DNA of 64,000 nt from Rhinopomastus cyanomelas (taxonomy: Eukaryota > Chordata > Aves > Bucerotiformes > Rhinopomastidae): NCBI GenBank assembly GCA_013400115.1, contig VXBP01010260.1:63023-127022 (forward strand), given 5' to 3'. Below, piece by piece: positions 1-10,429 of the stretch (positions are counted from its first letter, which is position 1; the number at the start of each line of letters is the position of its first letter). Position numbers and translations under genes: made by a program. The notes beneath the pieces were generated by a model. The model made no database searches. It was not told the DNA's origin and worked only from the letters and a program-made list of their open reading frames with translations.

Positions 1-199
1 CACTGTGCCAGAAACCTGGTCCAACAAATATATGGAAGGGGGAGAGCTCCGTGCGTGTTCCCACAGCTAAAGGCAGCCTGGGTGCGTTTAGGCCCACACT
101 GAGGCTCCCCACAGTCCCCACAGGGCGTGAAGCCTCCGTAGGGGCTAGACGGTGCTTTGTGGCTAAAAAGATTATTTATTCTTACTTTTATTTAGTAAA
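1..199. other. Left flank of the CpG island, no gene seen
   Basis: This is moderately GC-rich DNA ending in an AT-rich run at about 168-199. No coding frame, repeat or RNA gene is recognised. The base composition changes sharply at about 200, where the CpG-rich block begins. If a transcript starts in that block, this flank would be intron or upstream DNA depending on its strand, which the sequence does not settle. Confidence 0.4.
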
Positions 200-267
200 T
201 CCACGCCGGTAAGTGAGGAGGAGGAGATGTATCTGCTGTCCACAGCTAGCGACGCCCCTGGACGACT

Positions 268-285
268 CCCCTCCCCTCCCCTCCC
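268..285 (-). promoter_or_regulatory. Four C-tracts: minus-strand G-quadruplex and KLF/SP-like site
   Basis: The plus strand reads four C-tracts of 4, 4, 4 and 3 bases separated by single Ts. The minus strand therefore has four G-tracts with one-base loops, the arrangement known to form very stable parallel quadruplexes. The same GGGTGGGG-like sequence fits KLF/SP/MAZ zinc-finger binding. Its position inside the CpG island fits a promoter-proximal role, which is inferred. Confidence 0.6.
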
Positions 286-338
286 TGCACTCAGGGGCGG
301 CCGGACCGCCTCGCCCTGCCCCGCCGTGCCTGGGGACT

Positions 339-357
339 TAGCGCCCTCTGCTGGCCG
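339..357 (-). promoter_or_regulatory. CTCF-like binding site
   Basis: The plus strand reads TAGCGCCCTCTGCTGGCCG. This is close to the reverse complement of the core CTCF motif, keeping the GCGCCC block, the CTG and the TGGCC block and differing at about three positions. CTCF is the 11-zinc-finger vertebrate factor that anchors loops and boundaries. The conventional motif lies on the minus strand, so a cohesin loop anchored here would be expected to extend toward lower coordinates, out of the window. Occupancy is not shown by the sequence, and CpG methylation within the motif could affect it. Confidence 0.6.
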
Positions 358-630
358 CCCGCCGCAACCGGCCCGGAGCTCAGAAATGCCGGTCCGAGTC
401 TCGGCACCGCTGCGCTATAGATCGGGAAGGAGACGGTGTGACAGTGGTCAGGGATGACGTCGGGTGTCACAAATCATTGACGACTAGAGCTAGAGCTTCG
501 AGCCTTGTTTACGAGGAAGTGGGGACACAGTCATTGGTACTGAGAGAAGAAAATGTCTTTTACCTGTCCCTGTGTTTCCACAATCCAGCCTTCAACCCAT
601 GACCCATGTCTGTGAACAACATTTTGGTAA

Positions 631-940
631 TCACAGAGTCATAGCATTATTCAGGTTGGAAAAGACCTTCAAAATCAGAGTCAAATCATTACCCTAGCTA
701 TCCTTAAGGCCATCACTAAACCACATCCCTAAGCTGTAGATTTCCACGACTTTGAAATACATCCAGGGATGGCAATTCAACCCCCACCATGGGCAGCCTG
801 TTCCAAGGTCTGAGGACCCTTTCCAGGGTGACATTTTTCCTGATGTTCAACTTAAACTTCCTCTGGTACAACCTGAGGCCATTTCCTCTTGTTCTAAAAC
901 TTGAGACTTGTGAAAATAGACCAACTCCCACCTCTCTGTA
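631..940 (-). mobile_element. CR1 LINE, 3'-end fragment
   Basis: This is a minus-strand CR1 copy whose 3' end lies at about 631. It reads through the short 3' UTR into the last part of ORF2. The minus-strand frame at 716-931 preserves the family's C-terminal pattern: an arginine-rich stretch, then WNRLP, then a serine-leucine segment ending at a stop. The 5' part is missing, as is typical of CR1, which usually inserts as truncated copies. It belongs to the type whose 3' UTR carries the AAAGACCTT-like segment next to the tail. Confidence 0.9.
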
Positions 941-2559
941 TCAGACCAGTCCAGGTCAGCACTTCATTGCATTTTATTTTCGGAGTTCTTGTTCTAAATC
1001 AAAGTTGTGTTTGCTTCCTCTTCTTCTTCCAGCAGAAGGATTTGTTCCAATCTTAGAAACTCTGTTTTCAACTAGGGAAAAAAAAAGGATTAGACTGGCA
1101 AAACCCAGGGTTGTGTAGGAACAGAATAGTTGTGGACTCTCAAGGTACATAAATCTAACCCATGATACAAGGCATTCATCTGAGCTGTCTCTCAGCTGTC
1201 CCAAACAAGCCATGACACTGCCTATGTCACCTGGCCATGTCTTCTTTATGGCCAGGAGAGAAACTCCAGCTAAAACCAAGGGAATTCTAGCCGTGGAACC
1301 AGCAAAATGTTGCAGTAGTGAAATAGATTTTCTCTCAAGTAAAGACATGCCAAGTCTCTTGGTTCCCTGTGCCTCTTGCTGAAATTGCCTGCTATAAAAT
1401 CCAAGTGGAATGTAAAAAAAAAATACACTAAGACAAACTGGATCCCTGACTTTTCCTTGAGTTAACCAGTCAATACAGGGTTAGGCTGCACACAGGGTCC
1501 TTATTAAATAGAGATCACTGAGGAGGAGCATGGTCCACCTAGGTGCGGAGCTAAGAGACCACACAACAGTGCCATCTGGCTTGGCAGAAGGGCCAGACAC
1601 AAGGCGTTGTACAGGAATTAGAACACAGATATGCTAGCTGATATCCTTCAGTCACTGTTACAGAACCAACCCATTCCAAAACCTGTTAGATCTTTAAGGA
1701 AAATACACCAGTACACCTATGTGAGATTACTGCACACAAGCAAGACTAAATATTTATGGGAGAAGGGAACTGTAGGGGATTTCTTTCCATTTTTGCTGTT
1801 GTGGGGTGTGTTTCTAGTTCGTGTTTTTAGCAAAGCCAGAGGGCACAGGATGAGGCGAGCCTGTGCAAGCGTGCAGTGATACTGCAGCAAGCTCCCGTCA
1901 GCCTGAGTGGCATGTTGCCTGGGGACACCGATGAAATACTTGGGGCTTCCGCTCGACTGCGCGAAATGCCCTTTAAATTGCTGGGTTGGGAGGAAAGGTG
2001 AGGCACAGGAAAAGCTGAACTACGAACAGTCAGCAAAACCCTTAATGACCAACCAAAAGTCACGACCCCTTCTGCTGTTGCTCCTTTGCCCATGATGCAG
2101 TGAGAACATTCCACACCCTCCTACCAGCCCAGGGTGGAGTGAGCAGATCCCTGAAGTTTATCAGCTCTTTCTTCACAATCATTTGCACAATTACCTCCAA
2201 CCTGCATCCTCCAAGCACTTTCAAGATTCTGGTGACATGAAAAGGATCAGAAGAGTTTTCCATTACTGTTTAATGATTTTTTTTTCCCTCCCCTGTTCTT
2301 GTACAGTGACGTGGTTCTTATTATTTGCTCTGTGGGATCGCTGCCTTTTCATTGAAGAGTCTATTTTAAATATCAACATGGGTTGGTATTTTAAGACTTA
2401 TTTAAAATGTCACCAGTCACAGAAAGTTTAATTATTGCAAACATCTTTCAAAAAACAAAATTCCATGGTGGCTTTCTTGCACAAGGTGATTTACTTTGGA
2501 TATAATTTCTGTTTAATTAATAGGGGATTTAGCTCTGACCTGGAGGGTGTGAGAACTAG

Positions 2560-2880
2560 CAGAGGAGCCGTAGTTGCATTGGGTTAATGTCAAACCTGCC
2601 TATGCCTGTCGGAGGCTGAGATATAATAAAAAAATGGGGCTGGCACTTACTCAGCTGCTGCTACCCAACGTATTCTCATGTGTCGACTGCAATGGAAAAA
2701 TCGTAAATGCAAACAGAACTAGGTGGGGGAAAAGAAATTAATCACCTGAATACGAATATTGTGCTTTGTTATGTAGTTTAACTATGTCTCTAATTTGCTA
2801 TAGAGTCTAATTACACTTAATTTCAGCCAAGATGATATCTGGGCCATGCTTTGTTGTTTCGATATTCTCAGAGAGCAGTT
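2560..2880. promoter_or_regulatory. Homeodomain/POU motif-rich block, possible conserved element
   Basis: Several developmental-factor motifs sit close together: ATGCAAA (half an octamer site) at 2707-2713, TAATC overlapping an E-box CACCTG at 2739-2748, and a TAATTA homeodomain core at 2818-2823. The block has no repeat similarity. AT-rich DNA yields such motifs by chance, so calling it an enhancer is a weak inference that depends on cross-species conservation. Confidence 0.2.
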
Positions 2881-3973
2881 TCTCAATCATCTGGCCTGAG
2901 TTGCCTTAACATCTTGAGAAAAATTGGAATCAAACACTAAAAGAAGAAAAGAAAACAAGAAAAAAGAGAAAGAAGTGCCTAGTTTTAACAAAAAAATCAC
3001 AAACATGGAAAATGCCTAATCTATTGCTTCTCAAAACACCAGGTTACATCAGAACCAATTTTAATATCCTGTAAAAAAACCCTCTTGGTATGACGCATGT
3101 ACAGCTGTCTAATATTGCTGCTTAAATAAGATTCTACACTGTAAAATTTTGCAAGGTGATAAAACCAAAAAAAAAAAATAATAAATATACACATCTGCAT
3201 TTATTTATTTTTTAACAAGCCTTTTGGAAATGGGTTTTATTTCACTTAGAATTGTTTAGAGGTATTCTCCTTTTTTAAAAAAATAAATGTCCTAGTTGTG
3301 GTATATTGGGGTTTTTCAGTCAAAAGATTAAAAGAAAGAGCTGACACACAAATAAACATGCCTGCACACACAGAGCAATTTCCAGAACTGTGAGAGCGTT
3401 TGATTCTTCAAGGATACTATAGTTGGCTTTTAGTCACATAAAAAGGGTCAGTGTGTGCAACCAGCAGCTCTGGAAAATGGATTCACGCACAAAAAATGCA
3501 TTAAAACAACATTAAGGTTTTGGCAACAACCAACATAAGTCAGGAAAATGAGCTTCGGGCTGAACTTGCAGCCTTAACTCCTTCCACATCCCATCCTGGG
3601 ACTTCCAGTGGTTGGAGCAGAGACACGGAGGGGTACGGCCAGGGGAAACAAAAAGAGGGGGTTGTGCTTTGATGGTATGACTCAGCTCCCAGGGCACTAT
3701 CTCCTCTAATGGAGCCACACCTCTTAGATTAAAGGTTCTCATAATTGTGAGAAGCTTTGCACACCCTTGCCCAGCACCTCGGACCCCTTCCCCTCTCAAG
3801 AACTCTCCAAAGCTCATCTCCATCTCTGGGTGACCAGTATTTATCTTCTGAATTCACTTTAGCGTTCCCAGAAGACCCATGAATTTGCCTTCTTCTGAAC
3901 CCCACATCTAGATGAACTAATTGACTATTTTTGCCTCCTAATTGCTTTCTTTCTACAACCCCTTCACAAGATT

Positions 3974-4013
3974 CCCCACCCTCACCCCAACCCCAACCCC
4001 CCCACCACCACCC
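3974..4013 (-). other. Minus-strand G-quadruplex candidate
   Basis: On the plus strand, C-runs of 4, 3, 4, 4, 7 and 3 bases are separated by loops of one to seven bases. The minus strand therefore meets the usual G-quadruplex rule with spare tracts. Part of it reads like degenerate telomeric (CCCCAA)n, but with only about two units it is better treated as a simple C-rich tract. Confidence 0.5.
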
Positions 4014-4686
4014 AGTACAGGGCCAAACAAAGCAGGCAACGCTAAGTGGGAATGGGGCTGCGACCCCTTTAATTCCTTCTCCCAGTTAAACAACTGCCGG
4101 GAACCATTACTGGAACAATTACAAAGTAGGAGAACGTTACTTTTTTTTTAAGAAAAGAAATGAAGGACCATATCAGAACTGTGGGCAATTCCATGCCTCC
4201 TAATAAACACCCGAGAGGTCATTTGTTTAATTTTAAATCATTCATTATATTAATAAGCAAGTCCACTATTGACCAGACACCAAATGCAATTCTTCTTTCT
4301 GAAAACAGCCATCAAGAAAGTAAAGTTCATCATCATTAAGAAAAAACAGGAGCTTCTATTGGACTTTCCCTTTCTATTTCATCATTTCATTACCCAATGC
4401 TAACAACTGATCGATGAGATCAAAGTTGGAACAAGCCAGAGATTTTTTCAAAAATGCACCTCTGGACAGAAAATTCTCTGTTTTTTTCCTTCCCACCCAC
4501 ATTTTACCTTTATTTTTGGCCCCTTATTGCATTCCTGTACGAATGAGCATACAGATAACACAGACTTCTACTGTCTTTGGTGTGGAATACACAACCCAAA
4601 TTCTCTATATCCTCCCTGGTGGGTGTTGTTCAAAGCCTCTCTGTCCCTCGGGATCTCAGATCTTCCCACAGTCAAACATTCAGCAA

Positions 4687-4714
4687 ATATATAGAGAGAG
4701 ATACATCTATATAT
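4687..4714. repeat. Short inverted repeat, 9-base arms
   Basis: The arms ATATATAGA at 4687-4695 and TCTATATAT at 4706-4714 are perfect reverse complements with a 10-base purine-rich spacer. The arms are AT-rich and short, so this may be a chance by-product of local AT/GA simple sequence. Confidence 0.4.
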
Positions 4715-5726
4715 CTCCACACCAACCCCAGATGTACATGGTCATGTGAATTCAGGGAGTTCCTCTGTAAAATGTTTTACTGATTTCAGAAGTTTTGTGC
4801 AAGGAATGCAAGAAAACAGAAGGAAATATTACCAGAAAGAGAGAGAAATAATTCTTTGCTATCTCTGAAACGAGAAGGTTTGGCCAAAAAAATTACTCTG
4901 ACAGCACCTTATTCCCAGTGTGTAAGGTGGGGCAGTCCATTTTCTTCTTTCTGAGGACACTGAGTTTGGGGTTTCTTTCCTCAAATAATAAAAAAAAATT
5001 AGGAAAAAAAAAAACTAGGAAAAAAAATTCCAGAAGAACTTCATGTCTCATTTGAAGCTACTTCCTCTCACGGTCTTTGCTCACTCAAACAAGGAGAAAA
5101 GAGGCTATGGAGAAGCCATATTTCCAGAATTAATCTGAGGGAAAACCATCACCCTTTGGCTGTTTTCTGGCTTACTTGGTTCTTGATAAGATTGCCTGCC
5201 AAAGAAAATAGCTGCTCAGGGAGTGGGAGCAATCCTGATGGAAGAGATATTGAAAGAGCAAGATGGCAAGACTTTTTAAAGCAAGGAAGAAGTTGGCCTT
5301 CCAAAGAACTGGTTTTAATGTGTTCCTCAGTCTCTTGTTCAACAGTCAGAATAAACATTTCAGACCAACAAACCCAATTTAAAAAATAGAAGAAAAAATA
5401 AAAATTAAAGGAAAATGAAAAAAACTGCTTTTGGGGAGGATGTTTTCCCCTCTGGGTTTGCCAGATCTTCTCAGCAAGTACTAGAGAAGGCAGAAATTTC
5501 TATATTAAGAAACAACTTGGTTTTGTCAGATCTACAAGTACACATAGAGAGCATGTTCCGAATAACAAGCAATATTATAGCATTTAAACACAAAACCAAG
5601 TCACTGGGGCATGAAGCAGGATTGGAGGTGTGTAATTATATGGGATTGCTTTGTAAGGCTCTGTGGAATATCCTAAAATGTATTGATGGATTGATGCACA
5701 ACTCAGAGCAGAAAGCACTTCAGAAA

Positions 5727-5934
5727 TCATAGAATAACAGAATGGTTTGGAAGAGACTTTAAAGATCATCCAGTTCCAATCCCCTGCCATGGGCAGGGAC
5801 ACCTCTCACTAGGCCAGGATGTCCAGAGCCCCATCCAATTTGGCCTTGAACAGGGATGGAGCAGCCACAACCTCCCTGGGCAACCTGTTCCAGTGCCTCA
5901 GCACCCTTACAGGGAGGAATTTTCACTGTCCTTG
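5727..5934 (-). mobile_element. CR1 LINE, 3'-end fragment (GGGCAGGGACACC type)
   Basis: The 3' end on the minus strand begins with the CATAGAAT-like tail. It is followed by a 3' UTR containing CATGGGCAGGGACACC and the end of ORF2. This 3' UTR differs from that of the 631-940 copy, so it represents another CR1 subfamily; the copies at 28148-28362, 55344-55490 and 58268-58546 resemble it. It breaks off just after the segment encoding the last ~50 residues. Confidence 0.88.
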
Positions 5935-8900
5935 ACCAGGAGCAGCAGGAGAAGGAAGGTGGTTGCTCCTCCACCTTTCTGTCCCCTAGGGTTAGCTCCT
6001 TTCCTTTTGTCTCCTCCACACTTTCTGTTGGTCATTTTCTCCTTCATGCTACAGCAGAGGCAGTGAGTATTGATGAGGCAATAGCTGGTCAAGGCAGCTT
6101 TTCAGACAATTTCTCATTAACTCAATGCCCAAACTGTCCCTTTCACCAGAAAGAACAAATTTTGATGCCCATATAGTAGCAGGTAATTTGGGTAGTCACT
6201 GAAAAGATCTGAGGGGCAGGAACATTTCAGAGGAGCCCTGATTTCTCTAAGTTACTCACAATCATTATCTTTGCTGTGAGGGTGCTTATGTCTAATGGGT
6301 AGCCAAGACTGCAGCAAGAACAAAAAAAACCCAAAAAGTAAATTCCAGTAAAAGCATTATTACAAAATCTAGTCAAGCATTGTAAATAGAAATGCCATAT
6401 TATTATTGAGAAAAGGTGTAGTGCCCATGCAAACTACATATTTGATTAGGATCTGAACTCTTTGCTGAACCATGAATCTGAAATAATTTAGGTGATACAT
6501 ATAAATTTAATTTCTTTGTTCAACATTCCATATCTGAAATGATGCACTGCAAATGCGCAGCTCTCACTGAAGTCTGCAAAATGAGTCTTCTTATAACTCA
6601 CCTACACTGGGTGGAAATAATCTGAAATAATCTTAAAGGAAAAGGAATAAACCTATTTTAAAAACAGCTGAGTCCTTTAGATTGTATACCATAACCAATT
6701 TATGGAGATAAATGGAATTCAATATTAAAGAAATACTGCGGGATTTTTTCCCCTTCTGTGGAAAATTCAAATGTAAAAAAAGAGAAGGAGAGAAAAAAAA
6801 ATAAAAGAGAACTAAAGAAGTTGCATGAAAAGACATGAGAAACACTTGGCTGTTGTTTCTATTGCAGGGTCTGCTGCAAGTGCTGCACCTTGATTTCCCC
6901 AGCCCAAGCTACAGAAGAAGAGCTGAGTGTGGAAATGACTCGTTCAGTCTCTATAATGGAGATATAGCAGCTATTGGACATCTTTATTTCTCATTCATTA
7001 AGTGAATCCAGTGTCTACTGCTAGGGTAGCCATCAACAAAGACAGACGAGGAAATAAAAAAGGGGGAAGAGTAAGAAGGGGAATACAAATGAATATTATA
7101 GACTACTGTATGGGCCCTATTACTAAAAATGAATACAAAATACTTTAAAAAAATACATTAAGCAGGTATTGGCTTACAATGAGGTCAATATTGTGATTCA
7201 TTTAAGTCCAGGGACAATAAATCTTGATATTGACTGAAAACATAAGTCAATATGCAGACTGTTGTATGCATTCCATTATAAAAACAAGGTGGGGGGTAAC
7301 AGGCACTTTGAGAAGAAAATTATAAGAAAATAATTTTTCCTTCTGTCTTTCAAATTCACCGTCTCAGACTACTGTAACCGTATTCTTGGTCCCTACCTTT
7401 AAGGGTATAAGGTGGGCTGGTGGCTTCCTCATCTCAGACATGTTTCAAAGTTCCAACAGAACCAGCAGCTTTACAAGAGGACCATGAAAAGCTGCAGAAG
7501 ACAGTGACATTTAAACAGCTGACCTCCACAATGGTCAGAACTACTCCTGCCTTTCTCCAGGGATAATTTCCATGAGCAGAAGTCAAATCTAAACCATTTT
7601 CATTCTAGTATGGAAGAAAGGAGTCAGAGATTCTCTGTCTAGATTCCTCCTGCTTAATGTGCTGAGCTGTAGGATCCCCCCAACCTCACCTCTAAAAAGG
7701 GAGCAGTAGACACTGGAGCTTGTCAATTTCATGAGGAACAATCTGCTCACATGGACTCCGGTGAGAGCTTTGTCCCTACTGATATCTGACACAAAAATCA
7801 GGCAAGTAATGAACAACTAACTCAGGAAAAACCAGCCATGGTCGCACAGAAGATGGCAGCATCTTCTTCACAAAAAACAGCGACAGTAGGGATACAGTTG
7901 GGGTAATTCTCCTACCACTTCTAGACCGAACTTCCAATGTTTTTCAATATCTGAAAAAAATGTTTATTGAAGAAGAAAAAAACCCTCATATTTTCAAAAC
8001 ATCAGTTAAAAAATGAGGCTGTGCCTATATATGTCTAAAGTCCAAGCTCCTACGGCAGATCAGGTACCACTCTGGACTCCGCAAATACAGCCTGGCTCTG
8101 GAAGGAGACAAACTAGGAACCAGGCAGCACAACCAATTTGGTCTCACGGCACTTGGTAGCTTTGGAAAGTCACCAAAAAAAGCTGTATTTTTGCAAGAAC
8201 ATTTTGATGTCAGTAGACACTGAGCCAGCACAGTGGGAATCTCTTAAAACTCAAAGAAAAACCCATTACATTATTTTTAAAAGCCCTTCTCTTTTAAAAA
8301 CTTTCTGTTTAGCTTTAAAAAAAAGTTGTTCTATTATCAGTGAAATGCTTCAACCATCGAATTGAGGTTTCTGTGAGCTAGAGGAACAGAATGTGACATC
8401 CAGGCATTGAACACACTGACTGCTGGAGACAATCAAGGCTAACAGCAAACTTTACTGACTTGGCAAGAGACAGAGCTTGGGCCAGTCAGCAACTCGAAAG
8501 GTTCTTTTTTTGACCTTATGTCCAGAGATGCTGAACCCTCATCACCAAATCCCCCTGGAAAAGGAATGGCATATCTGCATGTGATGGACTTCAGCTCATA
8601 ATCAGCCCCATGGAGAGTGGAATATGAAGAGAGATAGCCACCATCACCTTGTTCTGTATAAAACTAGTGTGACAACACTCATGAAGTCATACTAGACAGG
8701 AGAAGATTTCTTACAAGATGAGCTTCATATCCTGGATATCCCCTGCTGCCATAGAGCCAGGACTTCGCTCACACTCATTTGCAGAACAACACTACCCTTG
8801 CCAACCAGCTTTCATCAGCACCAGCACAAGAGATGGGCAGCAGCGATGAATGCCCGCACTGTGAGCTGTGACTATCAAGAGCACTCCTGGGTTAATGCAC

Positions 8901-10429
8901 CACTTGCATGCACAAAACATGGAGATTATGGAATCAAGGACTCTTCACAAGTGTGTGTCAGATCACCACTAACCCAACTGTTCCCTTGCACCACGCCTTT
9001 TCAACCTCTCCAGGGATGAGACTCCACCACTGCCTTCACAGTCCTTGTGGAGAAGAACATTTTCTAAATGTCCAAACTACACCTCCCCTTGCACATCTTG
9101 TTTCCTCTTGTCCCATCACTTGGGAGAAGTAACCAACCCCCACCTCCACCTTGCTCCAACCTCCATTTCAGCTGCTCATTGAAACTGGGAATGGGATGTG
9201 GAGGATGAACACAGCTACTCTTACAGTTTAAACAGGCACTGTGCAAACTTAGCAGGTTTTAGCCAGTGGTAGGTCAGAGAAAGCTGGCTGCTCCCCTTCA
9301 CTTAAAGAAAATCCCTCAAATTGAACAAAAATTGAACAGGCCATTGTTTTTCAAATTAGAAACACTGAAATTTGTTCCCATGGAAAAATTTCAGGAGCCC
9401 TTATTCTTGTTCTGAGCAAGAAGAAATCTGTGATTTTTTTTTTTAATTTTTCAAATGTGTTAATCCTTGTGGTCCAAAAGACTCATAAAGACCCTCCATG
9501 GTCTACCCTGATACCCCATCCCCCAGACCAGGACATGTCTGCAGTGAGGTAAGAGGCAGAGCAGCAGCCCCTGCAGCCAGCTAGCTCTGCAATCATCCTC
9601 ACTAGGTGCCATAAGCAGGGTAGTTATGGGAACACTGACTACATAGCTATTCCTCCTGCCCTGGTGTAAATCCACTTCTGCACCGACAGCCCCCCCCAGA
9701 ATGGCATCATGACAAGGTTAGAGCAAGCCCAGCATTCACAGGAAGAAAAAGCTGAGCTCAGAGTGTGCAGCTGAGCCCAGCTGTGAACAGGTTATTTATA
9801 GGGACCCACACACACTCCTTCATTCACACCCATGTACAGGCTGGGAGCACCAGTCCTCTCCCTGAGTGAAGCCTCCCTGTCACACCTCCATCTCACAGCA
9901 CACTGCTTTTTCCTTCTTCCCCTGGGACTCCCCAGGAGCCCAGACTGGAGGAGGTTTGGGTCTGTACACGTACTTCACAGCTCAGGCCCAGCTCAGCATA
10001 AAACACTCTGCTTCTCTCTTTTTTTTTTTTCCTTTTTTGTGAAAGATTCCTCCAGAGGTAGGCAAGCAGGAAGCATTTTTTTGCCTCCAAGAAAGAATGA
10101 AAATTACAACCCTATCTACATAGCAAAGGATACTTTACCCCTGGGTGCAGAACAAGAAGGCTGGAAGAAATGTAAGCAAACACAAAAATTATGAGCAACT
10201 TTGGATGTGGGTATGTCTCTGGTGTGAGCCCGCAATGTCATCCTTTCTCATTTCTTCCTCCTTTCTATTTATTTTTTGAATATTCAGATCATATCATGGG
10301 CAAGACAGATAAATAAATGAAGTTTCCGTGAGTTCAGAATGCAAACAGCTCTCTGCTAGGGAGTTTTATCACACAGGCAACAAAGACTAAGTCCTGCAGA
10401 ACTAACAAGAACAGAGAGAATAATTTAAT

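Larger units (their letters stand above)
200..480. promoter_or_regulatory. Small CpG island, candidate promoter or boundary element
   Basis: More than 20 CpG dinucleotides lie between about 249 and 500, against the CpG-poor AT-rich DNA of most of the window. The block holds a C-rich run of four tracts at 268-285, a CTCF-like motif at 339-357 and a CRE-like TGACGTCG at 455-462. It has no obvious TATA box, as is usual for CpG-island promoters. A frame at 227-457 encodes an arginine- and proline-rich 76-residue peptide with no family I recognise, which is expected by chance in GC-rich DNA. The island could be a promoter, a first exon with its flanks, or an insulator. No gene can be assigned from this window, and strand is unresolved. 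Confidence 0.6.
941..5726. other. Single-copy AT-rich DNA, no gene seen
   Basis: No mobile element or convincing coding frame is recognised. Short A-runs occur at about 3167-3178 and 4987-5027, the latter as a repeated TAGG-plus-A-tract pattern. Noted within it are a homeodomain-rich block at 2560-2880, a C-rich quadruplex candidate at 3974-4013 and a small inverted repeat at 4687-4714. The frames at 974-1348, 3512-3823 and 4414-4749 show no recognisable domain and no splice support. Confidence 0.5.

Noticed and set aside
227..457. 76-residue plus-strand frame in the CpG island
   Set aside because: It is Arg/Pro/Ser-rich with no known domain. Open frames are expected in GC-rich DNA, and no splice or translation evidence is visible.
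789..1118. 109-residue plus-strand frame
   Set aside because: Its first half is the antisense of a CR1 3' end, so it is not an independent gene.
3984..4000. Interstitial telomeric repeat
   Set aside because: Only about two CCCCAA units, not the vertebrate CCCTAA, so it is better described as a C-rich tract.
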